Shown: positions 34,270 to 42,052 of the stretch, one piece after another | Layout of the letters: each line of letters begins with the position of its first letter | Numbering within the stretch: the stretch's first letter is position 1 | NCBI GenBank assembly: GCA_019912845.1 | Contig: JAIOHU010000187.1 | Location: 1-47,873 of the forward strand | DNA length: 47,873 nucleotides | Origin: a bacterium | Lineage (GTDB): Bacteria; Electryoneota; Electryoneia; Electryoneales; Electryoneaceae | Direction: 5' to 3' | Notes under the pieces: generated by a model | Database searches by the model: none | The model's input: the letters and a program-made list of their open reading frames with translations, nothing else | Told to the model about the DNA's origin: nothing | Made by a program: the position numbers and the translations under genes

Positions 34270-35313
34270 ATGGCAGTAATTCAAGAGCGTACAAAAAGTG
34301 ATGGCAAAACCAGTTACAGGGTATTGGTACGGATAAAAGGATATCCTGCACAATCAGCAACTTTTAAACGTATAACGGATGCCAAGAGCTGGGCAGTGCA
34401 AACTGAAGCGGATATACGTCAAGGCAGGCATTTCAGGACGTATGAAGCGAAAAAGCACACCCTGGAAGATGCAATCAAGCGTTACAATGAAACCTATGTA
34501 GACTCCCTTAAAACCAGCAAAGATAGAAAGCGTCAACTAGGGTGGTGGAATAAACAAATCGGTAAACACACCCTGGCAGAGGTCACTCCTGCACTAATCA
34601 CCCAAAAGAGAGACGAGTTATCAAAAGGGAATCGTTCTGCCTCAACGGTCAACCGCTATCTGGCAGCACTAAGCCACCTATTCACTGTTATCGCGAAAGA
34701 GTGGCAATGGGTTGAAGCGAATCCGATGAACCAGGTTTCCAAGCTGAAAGAACCCAGGGGTAGAGTAAGGTTTCTTGATAAAGATGAACGTGAAAGGCTA
34801 TTGGAAGCCTGTAAGAGTAGCAAGAATTCAGACTTATACCTTGCAGTCAGACTTGCCCTTGCAACTGGTGCAAGACGTTCTGAAATATGGAATCTGGAGT
34901 GGAGCCAAATAGACTTTGATCGTGAAACGATAATCCTGCATGAGACAAAAAACAATGATCGAAGAAAGCTCCATATATCCGGTGAGGTATACGAAATGCT
35001 TTTAGAAAAAAGTAAAATTAGAAGATTAGATACCAACCGATTATTCCCAGGTAAACTTGATCCCACCAAACCTTTCGATTTTACACAACCCTGGAGAACT
35101 GCACTCAAACAGGCAAAGATTGAAGACTTTAAGTGGCATGATCTAAGGCACACAACGGCAAGTTATCTGGCAATGAATGGTGCAACACCTGGGGAGATTG
35201 CTGGAGCCCTGGGACACCGTACACTGCAAATGGTGAAGCGTTACTCCCACCTGTCTGAGGATCATATCTCGAGTGTTCTTCAATCCATGAATCAGAAAGT
35301 GTTTGGAGGTTAA
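34270..35313 (+). CDS. int: Tyrosine-type site-specific integrase
   Basis: 347 aa. An N-terminal Arm-like domain (about 1-60, TSYRVLVRIKGYPAQSATF), then a SAM-like core-binding domain (62-155), and a catalytic domain from about 165. Catalytic residues: R202 (TGARRSEI), K227 (HETKNNDR), H290 and R293 (WHDLRHTTASYLAMNGA), H316 (ALGHRT) and nucleophile Y325 (KRYSHL); all six are present, so it should be active. ATG at 34270 behind AAGGAGG is clearly the start, not the GTG/ATT codons upstream. It integrates the element into tRNA-Arg. Confidence 0.95.
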   Translation: MAVIQERTKSDGKTSYRVLVRIKGYPAQSATFKRITDAKSWAVQTEADIRQGRHFRTYEAKKHTLEDAIKRYNETYVDSLKTSKDRKRQLGWWNKQIGKHTLAEVTPALITQKRDELSKGNRSASTVNRYLAALSHLFTVIAKEWQWVEANPMNQVSKLKEPRGRVRFLDKDERERLLEACKSSKNSDLYLAVRLALATGARRSEIWNLEWSQIDFDRETIILHETKNNDRRKLHISGEVYEMLLEKSKIRRLDTNRLFPGKLDPTKPFDFTQPWRTALKQAKIEDFKWHDLRHTTASYLAMNGATPGEIAGALGHRTLQMVKRYSHLSEDHISSVLQSMNQKVFGG

Positions 35314-35315
35314 AC

Positions 35316-36011
35316 ATGGATGAATATGAAGCAATGAATATTGAAGAATACCGAGAAATGGTTATTCAGGTAGAGTACTATCTTGGTTTTGCAGAAAAGG
35401 GCGCAATCGATGCCTACGCAAATCTAATAAGATATGCTGCTGAATTTATTAGGAAAGACTACCCAATTCCAAAGATATTGAAAGACTACATTGTACCAGC
35501 TTTATATCGCATCTTTGAAAGAACAGAATTGAAGACTATTATTGTTGAAAACTTGGACAGCATTAAGGGAGCAAAGAATCAAAAGAAACTGGCAGAAAGG
35601 GACAATAACAATTTGAATATTAGGGATTACCAGACTGAAATCCAGTGGCTGGAGGAGATTCTTGAAAGGGATAAAAGCATTATAAGAACAATGGGTAGTG
35701 TTGAAAAAATACTCGGCATAGTAGCTGGTAAAGGAAAGAATTTAATAACCATTAATAGAATAAATAGTAAAGAATCAAGCGATTGGATGATAGTAGCTCA
35801 AATTATATCGCTGGTTGAAAAAGGGAATTCACTGGCTGATGCGACTAATACAGTTTCAGAACAATGGAATAGAGGATGGGACATCACGATGAAACTATAT
35901 TATGACAACCATAAACGCATACGTGAACAAATAGATCAGGCGAAAGAGATTCAACACCAACGTGAGTTAAACCGAAAACTAATCGAGAATAACGCCAAGG
36001 AGCAGAATTAA
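35316..36011 (+). CDS. Unknown protein of the integrative element, 231 aa
   Basis: Starts 2 bases after the integrase stop behind GGAGG, so it is co-translated with int. It is highly charged and helical; residues about 60-125 look coiled-coil prone (LAERDNNNLNIRDYQTEIQWLEEILERDK), as does the C-terminus (HKRIREQIDQAKEIQHQRELNRKL). The part TINRINSKESSDWMIVAQIISLVEKGNSLADATNTVSEQW resembles a sigma-like or helix-turn-helix segment only loosely. No signal peptide or membrane helix. I do not recognise the family. Tight coupling to int suggests a recombination or regulation role. Confidence 0.7.
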   Translation: MDEYEAMNIEEYREMVIQVEYYLGFAEKGAIDAYANLIRYAAEFIRKDYPIPKILKDYIVPALYRIFERTELKTIIVENLDSIKGAKNQKKLAERDNNNLNIRDYQTEIQWLEEILERDKSIIRTMGSVEKILGIVAGKGKNLITINRINSKESSDWMIVAQIISLVEKGNSLADATNTVSEQWNRGWDITMKLYYDNHKRIREQIDQAKEIQHQRELNRKLIENNAKEQN

Positions 36012-36105
36012 ACCTACCTATTTAATTCCGTGATATGCTCGCCTTCAATTGGTATTATTAGCCCCATGTAGTGATTAAGTGGTCAAATCAACATGGAGGT
36101 TCAAA

Positions 36106-36318
36106 ATGCAGCAACAAGTTCAAGATTCACCATTGTTGACGGTTAAACAGTTCTGTGAACGCTACCCCTTCATTTCGCAGGGTGGCTTGCGCTGGAAGAT
36201 TTTTAACTGTCAAGAGAACGGTTTCCAGGACGCTTTTTCCTGGATTGGAAAAAGAGTATACGTGAAACCGGAAGCATTCTTTCGGATCGTTGAAGATCAA
36301 AACGGACGGAGGAACTAA
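36106..36318 (+). CDS. Excisionase-like/AlpA-like small DNA-binding protein
   Basis: 70 aa. LLTVKQFCERYPFISQGGLRWKIFNC resembles the winged-helix start of MerR-type excisionases (LTVKQFxxxxP.....LR..I), followed by KRVYVKPEAFFRIVE, the usual wing and final helix of such proteins. In integrative elements this protein directs excision and/or activates replication genes. ATG at 36106 follows GGAGG (36095-36099), so I chose it over the GTG at 36079. The next gene overlaps its stop by one base. Confidence 0.8.
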   Translation: MQQQVQDSPLLTVKQFCERYPFISQGGLRWKIFNCQENGFQDAFSWIGKRVYVKPEAFFRIVEDQNGRRN

Positions 36319-36641
36319 TGCAGTCAAAAAAGAAAGCCGCCCTGGATGCTACGAACATCCAGAACGGCACAAAAAAAAGGCGCAAACCTGAACACAAATG
36401 TATTCAACAAGTATCTGAATCGCAAGTTCTAACCAGGCTTGCTCTCATATTAAATCCACTGATTATACCTATCAACGAATTAACTCCCCTTGAGGTAGAA
36501 GCTACTGTGAAACAATGGCAGGAAGAGCGTGACTATTGGATAGAACAAACAAACCAGGCAATAGAAAATGCCTTGTATGTCAAACGTCAACAACTACACT
36601 GGAAAAAAACCGGAATAGTTCCGGGAGGTGAGGTGCAATGA
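36318..36641 (+). CDS. Unknown small protein preceding the primase, 107 aa
   Basis: ATG overlaps the previous TAA by one base (TAATG), and its own TGA overlaps the next ATG (ATGA), which shows a translationally coupled operon. The N-terminus is very basic (QSKKKAALDATNIQNGTKKRRKPEHK), the rest is helical with a run of acidic and aromatic residues. It could be a primase accessory or DNA-binding factor, but no family is recognised. Confidence 0.7.
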   Translation: MQSKKKAALDATNIQNGTKKRRKPEHKCIQQVSESQVLTRLALILNPLIIPINELTPLEVEATVKQWQEERDYWIEQTNQAIENALYVKRQQLHWKKTGIVPGGEVQ

Positions 36642-39037
36642 TAGACAAACTTATCAGATACGCTCTCCAGTATAGTGAACTCCTGGGATGGAAAGTATTT
36701 CCAGTAAAGGAGGATAAAAAGCCATGCACACCACACGGTTTCAAAGATGCAGTATCAAATCCTCAAGGCATTGAAATTCTATTCACCCGATACCCTGAAG
36801 CTGGGGGTATCGGAGTGGCAACCGGAAAAGAATCTGGCATCTTTGTAGTTGATGTTGATGGTAAACAGGGTAAGGAATCACTGAAAAACTTGCTAAAGGA
36901 AAATGGTGAACTTCCTCATACAGTCATGCAGTACACTGGTTCAGGTTGGTATCATTTATTTTTCAAATATCCGGTTGATACACGGATTAAAAATAGTGCA
37001 AGTCAGATTGCAACAGGAATCGATATTCGTGGAGAGGGTGGCTATGTTGTTGTACCACCCTCAAAACACCCCTCCGGTAAAACTTACGGATGGAGGGAAT
37101 TCTACAGCCCTGAAGAGCATGAAATCGCACCTGCACCCGGTTGGTTGATTCAACTTTGTATTACGCCTAAAAAAAGGAAAATAGATTCGTACTCCCAAAA
37201 CACAACCGGATCAACTCCCTATGGTGAAGCTGCCCTATTAAATCAACTTGAACACCTGAAATCAGTACAACCGGGAAGCCGAAACCATGCACTGAATAAG
37301 GTTGCATTTTCACTCGGTCAACTGGTAGCTGGTGGAGAGTTGGATGAATCCAGAGTTGCACAAGCATTGCAGATTGCCGGAAGTGAAATAGGGTTGGAAA
37401 ATCAAGAGGTCGATAAAACCATTCGCTCTGGTATTGAATCGGGGAAAGGTCAACCGAAATCTGCTCCAGACAAAAAACAGTATGTTTCAAGGGATAAGAA
37501 TACACACCAGAATATCACTGTTTTACCCTGGGAAGAACCGATCCCCTTAATACGTGAACTACCACCAGCCAGACAGTTTCCAGTACACGCTTTGCCCGGG
37601 TTGATCGGGGAGACTGTTGAAGCACTGGTTGATATGGTTCAAGTACCTGCTTCCCTTGCTGCCGGATCAGTTCTCGCGGCGAGTAGTTATGCAACCCAGG
37701 CACTCGCAGATATTGTGCTTCCTTTTGGTGGGAACTCCACCAGACCGCTCTCTCTGTACTTCATATCTATAGCCGCAAGCAGTGACAGGAAAAGTACAGT
37801 TGACAGTATCGTTCTGGAGGGTATCCTGCAACACCAGAAAGCACTTTATCGCAAGTATGAATCAGAATTGGAAGCCTATAAGACAGAGGAATCACTCTTC
37901 TCTAAAATACATCAACAAATCCTGAACGAATCGGGGAAAAAATCTAAGGATGCTGGTGAATCAGTATTGGTTGAAGGAAGGCAAAAAATTGAAGAGCTTG
38001 GAGATAGACCATTGCCACCACTAGAACCATTTTTGCTAATACCAGAACCAACCATGGAGGGTATGACTCTGTTATTTGCCAGAGGGCAACCATCGCTTGC
38101 GTTGTTCAGCAATGAAGGTGCGTTGATGTTATTCGGTCACTCAATGCAGAAGGAAAAGAGGTTGAATACTGCAGGGATGCTATCAACCCTCTGGGATGGT
38201 CAAGCGATTAGTAGAATTCGTGCGGGTGATATAAATATGCTACTCCCAGGCAGGCGGTTAGCAATTCATTTGATGGTACAACCCAGGATAGGGAGAACAT
38301 TGTTTTCTGATTCTGAATTGGAAGATCAAGGTTTTCTTTCACGTCTCCTTGTTGTTGCACCAGAGAGTAAAGCAGGAAGCCGGGAGTTTCGAGACCCACA
38401 AGCGATAGAAGAACACACGGTTGCGAGGTTTTCAGAACGTATAAGAGAACTTTTACAATCAGATTATCCCCTTGAGGAAGGCAAAAGGAATGAGTTGAAA
38501 CCAAGACGATTGACCTTTACCAGTGAAGCGAAACCTATCTGGGTGAATTTCAGTAATGAAATAGAAGGGCAAATCGGGAAAGGTGGTGAGTATGAATCTA
38601 TCAAAGGTTTTGCCGGGAAACTGGCGGAGCAGGCGGCAAGGATTGCAGGAGTCTTTTCAGTGATGCAAAACCAGCATTGTGAACGGATAGAGGGTGAAAC
38701 CATGCAACAGGCTTGTACTATTGCAAGGTTCTATGGTGGTGAAGCGTTACGGTTGTTTCAAGCTGGCAAGGTTAACCCACACCTTGAAGAGTGTGAAAAG
38801 GTATTGGATTGGATTTTCTCTTCCTGGGATGAAGGTTACATATCTCCACCAGATATTTACCAACTCGCTCCTGGAAGTGTACGTGATAGGCGCAAAGCAA
38901 AAAAGATACTGGCAACACTGGAGAATCATGCCTGGATCGTAAGAGAACCAGAGGGGGCAGTTACCAGGGGAATAAAACGAAAGGAAGCATACAGAATCCG
39001 GAGAGAATTCTGGATGGATAAAAATCGAAGGAATTAA
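36638..39037 (+). CDS. Bifunctional primase-polymerase with DUF3987 (YfjI-like) domain
   Basis: 799 aa. The N-terminal prim-pol domain of archaeo-eukaryotic primase type has YSELLGWKVFPV, the metal-binding FVVDVDG (D72, D74), GSGWYHLFF (H106) and GIDIRGEGGYVVVPPS. The second half (about 305-790) matches the DUF3987/YfjI family, often the helicase-like partner in satellites and plasmids: LPGLIGETVEALVDMVQVP, IAASSDRKSTVD (degenerate P-loop), ALFSNEGALMLF, LSTLWDGQAISRIRAGD and LMVQPRIG. Together these form a one-protein initiator. It overlaps the upstream gene by 4 bases and is followed at once by an inverted repeat array, a likely origin. Confidence 0.9.
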   Translation: MIDKLIRYALQYSELLGWKVFPVKEDKKPCTPHGFKDAVSNPQGIEILFTRYPEAGGIGVATGKESGIFVVDVDGKQGKESLKNLLKENGELPHTVMQYTGSGWYHLFFKYPVDTRIKNSASQIATGIDIRGEGGYVVVPPSKHPSGKTYGWREFYSPEEHEIAPAPGWLIQLCITPKKRKIDSYSQNTTGSTPYGEAALLNQLEHLKSVQPGSRNHALNKVAFSLGQLVAGGELDESRVAQALQIAGSEIGLENQEVDKTIRSGIESGKGQPKSAPDKKQYVSRDKNTHQNITVLPWEEPIPLIRELPPARQFPVHALPGLIGETVEALVDMVQVPASLAAGSVLAASSYATQALADIVLPFGGNSTRPLSLYFISIAASSDRKSTVDSIVLEGILQHQKALYRKYESELEAYKTEESLFSKIHQQILNESGKKSKDAGESVLVEGRQKIEELGDRPLPPLEPFLLIPEPTMEGMTLLFARGQPSLALFSNEGALMLFGHSMQKEKRLNTAGMLSTLWDGQAISRIRAGDINMLLPGRRLAIHLMVQPRIGRTLFSDSELEDQGFLSRLLVVAPESKAGSREFRDPQAIEEHTVARFSERIRELLQSDYPLEEGKRNELKPRRLTFTSEAKPIWVNFSNEIEGQIGKGGEYESIKGFAGKLAEQAARIAGVFSVMQNQHCERIEGETMQQACTIARFYGGEALRLFQAGKVNPHLEECEKVLDWIFSSWDEGYISPPDIYQLAPGSVRDRRKAKKILATLENHAWIVREPEGAVTRGIKRKEAYRIRREFWMDKNRRN

Positions 39038-39046
39038 ATCCTGCAC

Positions 39047-39110
39047 CTGCTAATCTTGCTAAAGTTGCTAATCCAGTGACGAGAATTAGCAGGATTAGCA
39101 GAATTAGCAG
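39047..39110. repeat. Inverted array of 9-bp TTAGCA repeats (candidate origin or terminator)
   Basis: Left arm 39047-39073 holds three tandem TGCTAA units at 9-bp spacing; right arm 39083-39110 holds three tandem TTAGCA units at the same spacing in the opposite direction. The 9-base spacer is CAGTGACGA. The arms match in 21 of 27 positions. It starts 10 bases after the primase-polymerase stop. Possible iteron-type binding site for the replication protein, or a long transcript hairpin. Confidence 0.7.
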
Positions 39111-39179
39111 GGTGTGAACTTTGAATCTTGAAATAATTGAACATATATTGTGTATTCGGAAGAAATGAAGGGATTAAAT

Positions 39180-39791
39180 ATGTTGCCAAAATATTGTGGA
39201 CTTCTAAACTCTTCTATTCTCGTCATACTCTTTTTAGGTTGTAGTCTGGGTGAAGGTACTTACCATGGTACAGGCGAGGATGAAGGTGAGTTGATGTGGT
39301 TTAGAATAGTTAAAAAAAAGAATGTTGGAAATGAGGTTGAATATACATGGAATGCACGATTTACAAACAGAGCAACTGATACGCTTCTTTTTAAAAAAAA
39401 ATCAATGGAGATAGCTACTCTTTTTCCTAATTTTGCTGTGAATGCATATAACCATATGAACGAAAGAATTTCACCCTCTGGAAGTTCATATTCAGTTATT
39501 GCGTGTAAATCGGGTACCCATAGATTTCAATTTAATCAGAATTTAATATTGAATGACTCAAATCTTTCAGAGACTCAAAAAACAGCTTTAATGCAATCTG
39601 TTTCCAATCTAAGCAATTCAGAGTTGTATTACGTCATACTACCAGACCAATATATCGATATTGTCGGGTTGGTAAATTATAAAGAGAACGTGATTAGCTA
39701 TATAGACCATTTCGAACCAAGCTGGAATGTTGAGCGTAGTTCAGAATTAAAAAGTAGGTGGCACTCCTATTCTCGATTAGTTGTGCACTAA
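39180..39791 (+). CDS. Putative lipoprotein of the integrative element
   Basis: About 203 aa. The N-terminus MLPKYCGLLNSSILVILFLGC ends in a lipobox (LFLGC), after which the protein is beta-rich and hydrophilic. I chose ATG 39180, which has AAGGGA at a 6-base spacing; an earlier in-frame ATG (39165) and GTG (39150) exist. No domain is recognised. The DNA is noticeably more A+T rich than its neighbours, suggesting that it is cargo acquired separately. A surface lipoprotein could serve as an exclusion or fitness factor, but nothing shows this. Confidence 0.65.
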   Translation: MLPKYCGLLNSSILVILFLGCSLGEGTYHGTGEDEGELMWFRIVKKKNVGNEVEYTWNARFTNRATDTLLFKKKSMEIATLFPNFAVNAYNHMNERISPSGSSYSVIACKSGTHRFQFNQNLILNDSNLSETQKTALMQSVSNLSNSELYYVILPDQYIDIVGLVNYKENVISYIDHFEPSWNVERSSELKSRWHSYSRLVVH

Positions 39792-39877
39792 TTCAGCTAC
39801 TGACTAAAAACCTTATGCATATTCATTATAGTGCCAAATTGAAGTATTAAAGATTAGAGCAATGTAAGAGGTATAGA

Positions 39878-40330
39878 TTGCCTGCTAAAACAGAAAAAAA
39901 ACAGGGGAGAAAAACTCAAAATAGATTCCAAGCTGGAGAATCGGGGAATCCTAATGGTAGACCGAGTGGTTCACGGAATAAAGCGTCTCTAGCGGTCGAG
40001 GAGCTACTTGAAGGTGAACTGGAAGGATTAACACGGAAAGCCATTGAACTCGCTCTGGAGGGCAATATACAGGCTTTACGCCTATGCTTAGACCGTCTCT
40101 GTCCACCAAAGAAAGACCGGAAGGTTTCGTTTGCCATTCCTGAAGTGCAGACCACCAGCGATGTCGTAAAAGCACTCTCAGCAATCACCAAAGCGGTTTC
40201 TCTGGGTGAACTCACTACCCAGGAAGGACAGGCGGTTGCGTCTATCATGGAGCACTACCGGAAAGCGATTGAACTGGAAGAGGTGGAGAAACGGTTGACC
40301 GAACTGGAGAACCATATCAAATCAAACTAA
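39878..40330 (+). CDS. DUF5681 family protein
   Basis: 150 aa. It begins at TTG 39878 behind AAGAGG. The sequence FQAGESGNPNGRPSGSRNKAS is the DUF5681 signature, a Gly/Asn/Pro/Arg-rich DNA-binding-like N-terminus, followed by ELLEGELEGLTRKAIELALEGNIQALRLCLDRLCPP. In phages this domain occurs beside packaging genes and is thought to act like a terminase small subunit. No large terminase is present here. The C-terminal coiled coil (HYRKAIELEEVEKRLTELENHI) may give oligomerisation. Confidence 0.85.
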   Translation: MPAKTEKKQGRKTQNRFQAGESGNPNGRPSGSRNKASLAVEELLEGELEGLTRKAIELALEGNIQALRLCLDRLCPPKKDRKVSFAIPEVQTTSDVVKALSAITKAVSLGELTTQEGQAVASIMEHYRKAIELEEVEKRLTELENHIKSN

Positions 40331-40345
40331 CCGGAGGAAGGGAGA

Positions 40346-40633
40346 GTGCATCGATTGATAAACCGTCTAAGAAAATTGGAAACACGAAAAAGAGAAGATA
40401 TACCAATTCGCTTTGTACGTGAGGAAATATCGTATGAGGAAGCGGTTGAACGGTATCCGGGTGAATTGATCTTTCACGGTGATGAAAATGATCTTTCAGG
40501 GGAAGATAAGAAGTTGTTCGAATCACTGAAAACTTGCTCTGGGTTTAGAAAAGAATACTACAGGATATGGGTTGAATTCATGCATCTATCACCAGAAGAA
40601 ATGGAAGCATACCTTGTAAGCAAAGGGATATGA
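40346..40633 (+). CDS. Small unknown protein of the element, 95 aa
   Basis: GTG start at 40346, 15 bases after the DUF5681 stop, behind GGAGGAAGGGAG. The sequence is charged, without cysteines beyond one, signal or membrane helix, and contains ISYEEAVERYPGELIFHGD. The next gene has a loosely similar EEYRQLVEDYPEL stretch, so the two may be distant paralogs. It resembles small phage accessory proteins but no family is recognised. Confidence 0.6.
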   Translation: MHRLINRLRKLETRKREDIPIRFVREEISYEEAVERYPGELIFHGDENDLSGEDKKLFESLKTCSGFRKEYYRIWVEFMHLSPEEMEAYLVSKGI

Positions 40634-40648
40634 TATTAGAGGCAACAT

Positions 40649-40873
40649 ATGAAATACATGAAACGTATTGACAGGGTTAAAAACAGGATTCATATTGAAG
40701 TCTCCAGGCGAGTGGTTTCGGTTGAATCTGAAGAATACAGACAACTGGTGGAGGATTATCCCGAATTGTCTACTCGCTCTGCATCATATTTCAAACAATT
40801 GAATATCCTCCTAGTTGCTACCGATGTAGATAAACAGGCAATGGAAGAAGCAATACATTCAGCATACAGGTAA
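40649..40873 (+). CDS. Small unknown protein of the element, 74 aa
   Basis: ATG at 40649 follows AGAGG and lies 15 bases after the previous stop, so it is the last of three co-directional genes (39878, 40346, 40649). The N-terminal half is basic (MKYMKRIDRVKNRIHIEVSRR), the rest mixed. No family recognised. Confidence 0.6.
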   Translation: MKYMKRIDRVKNRIHIEVSRRVVSVESEEYRQLVEDYPELSTRSASYFKQLNILLVATDVDKQAMEEAIHSAYR

Positions 40874-40880
40874 AGCTATA

Positions 40881-41564
40881 TTAAGGTAGCTTGTGAAGAA
40901 CCTTCCCTTCAGGATCAAATAAAGTCAGACTGGAAACACTTCTTGATATGGTACTGAAATCACTTTTATCTAAAAGTTCAATGGAGCCAATAGTTACTCT
41001 ATTCCGACCGTTCTCATCATTTAATTTAATGTAGTTATTATATTCATCTCCTTTAAGTGTACTTCCCATCGTCAATGGGTATGAACTACTATTACTATAA
41101 CTAATAAAATATCCTTCTCCTTCCTCTGTGTTAGATACGTCAATATACAAGTTACTTGAAAGAGTCCCGGATATAGAATGAACACCTTCACTGTCAGCTT
41201 CAACCTTAAAATATGGGTATAAATCTATGTTTGGATTCGAACTAATGCCTTTTCTGGGAGAAACTAATGATAATATGCATGAACTTGTATTATATTCTAT
41301 TTCAAATCTTCTCTTTCCCTGATCAAACATAGATATGTTATTTGAAGTTAAAACCAAACCTGTTTCTAATTCATCAAGGTCTTTATCAAATATTGCATCT
41401 GATATAAGAATCTTCTTTGCAATTATCACACTGGAAATCAGTGTATCCTGTGTTGAAATCCCTGCTTCTGCTTCAGAAGGTGTATATTCTACTACTTTAC
41501 TGAGTAAAGTGATTATTATAGTAATCAGAATTACTCCCCAAAGTGGTACAGGTTTTGATAGCAT
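40881..41564 (-). CDS. Unknown membrane-anchored protein of the element
   Basis: 227 aa, transcribed toward the DUF5681 group. One N-terminal membrane helix (PLWGVILITIIITLLSKVV), probably an uncleaved anchor, then a Ser/Thr/Asn-rich beta-type domain with many short strands (KRRFEIEYNTSSCILSLVSP, SISGTLSSNLYIDVSN). It resembles the FG-GAP-free beta repeats of surface proteins only in composition. The gene is more A+T rich than chromosomal neighbours. Function unknown. ATG at 41562-41564 behind GAGG. Confidence 0.6.
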   Translation of the reverse strand: MLSKPVPLWGVILITIIITLLSKVVEYTPSEAEAGISTQDTLISSVIIAKKILISDAIFDKDLDELETGLVLTSNNISMFDQGKRRFEIEYNTSSCILSLVSPRKGISSNPNIDLYPYFKVEADSEGVHSISGTLSSNLYIDVSNTEEGEGYFISYSNSSSYPLTMGSTLKGDEYNNYIKLNDENGRNRVTIGSIELLDKSDFSTISRSVSSLTLFDPEGKVLHKLP

Positions 41565-41652
41565 TTTCCATTACCTCATCTTTGTAACTGCAATTCAAGC
41601 CATTTTTTTTGATAGAATCGAATTAATAATAGGTGCTGAACTGAATTAGAAT

Positions 41653-41673
41653 ATGGTACACTGATGGTACACT
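41653..41673 (+). repeat. Terminal direct repeat, right copy
   Basis: ATGGTACACTGATGGTACACT; one base differs from the left copy at 34017-34037. The following AATAAATCCCT block (about 41691-41701) is also shared with the left end (about 34045-34055). Confidence 0.65.
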
Positions 41674-41787
41674 CGAATTCAAAAAGATGCAATAAATCCC
41701 TGAAAATACCAATAAAGATTTAGGCGTAACTCCAGAGATAACTTATAGTTGATTGTTGTAAGGTGTTGATAGTATTAGGGTTAGAGT

Positions 41788-41841
41788 GATTCCTAATCCG
41801 TAGGTCGCGCGTTCGAATCGCGCCGGGGGTACTAATAAAAA
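41788..41841 (+). repeat. attR of the integrative element (tRNA-Arg 3' half)
   Basis: 54 bases identical to the tRNA-Arg 3' portion at 33925-33978. The 5' half of the tRNA is absent, so it is not a gene. Marks the right boundary. Confidence 0.92.
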
Positions 41842-42052
41842 TAGTAGTTTACAAGTCGCTATTCCTTCCAGAATTGAAAATTAAAAGCTGATGATACAAT
41901 TCGAGCCAATTGATTTATTTTTCGATTTGCATTGGGAAACTACTGATTTTCATTATATGTTTATTCTATACTGCGATGAAGACTGCACATTTATATCGAG
42001 CCGCTTGACCAACCATGTTTTGGTGATCTTCACCAAAGCCTGGAGGTAGGAT

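Larger units (their letters stand above)
41565..42052. other. Right-end region of the element and chromosomal junction
   Basis: Contains the right terminal repeat (41653-41673), attR (41788-41841), then DNA from 41842 to about 41910 that resembles the element's left end in a decayed form. No gene. Confidence 0.6.

Noticed and set aside
40346-40873. The two small genes as a toxin-antitoxin pair
   Set aside because: Size and spacing fit, but neither shows a toxin fold motif or an antitoxin DNA-binding motif, so the label would be guesswork.
41761-41841. A second complete tRNA-Arg
   Set aside because: Only the 3' half is present; the 5' acceptor, D-arm and 5' anticodon stem are missing or degenerate. 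It is attR.
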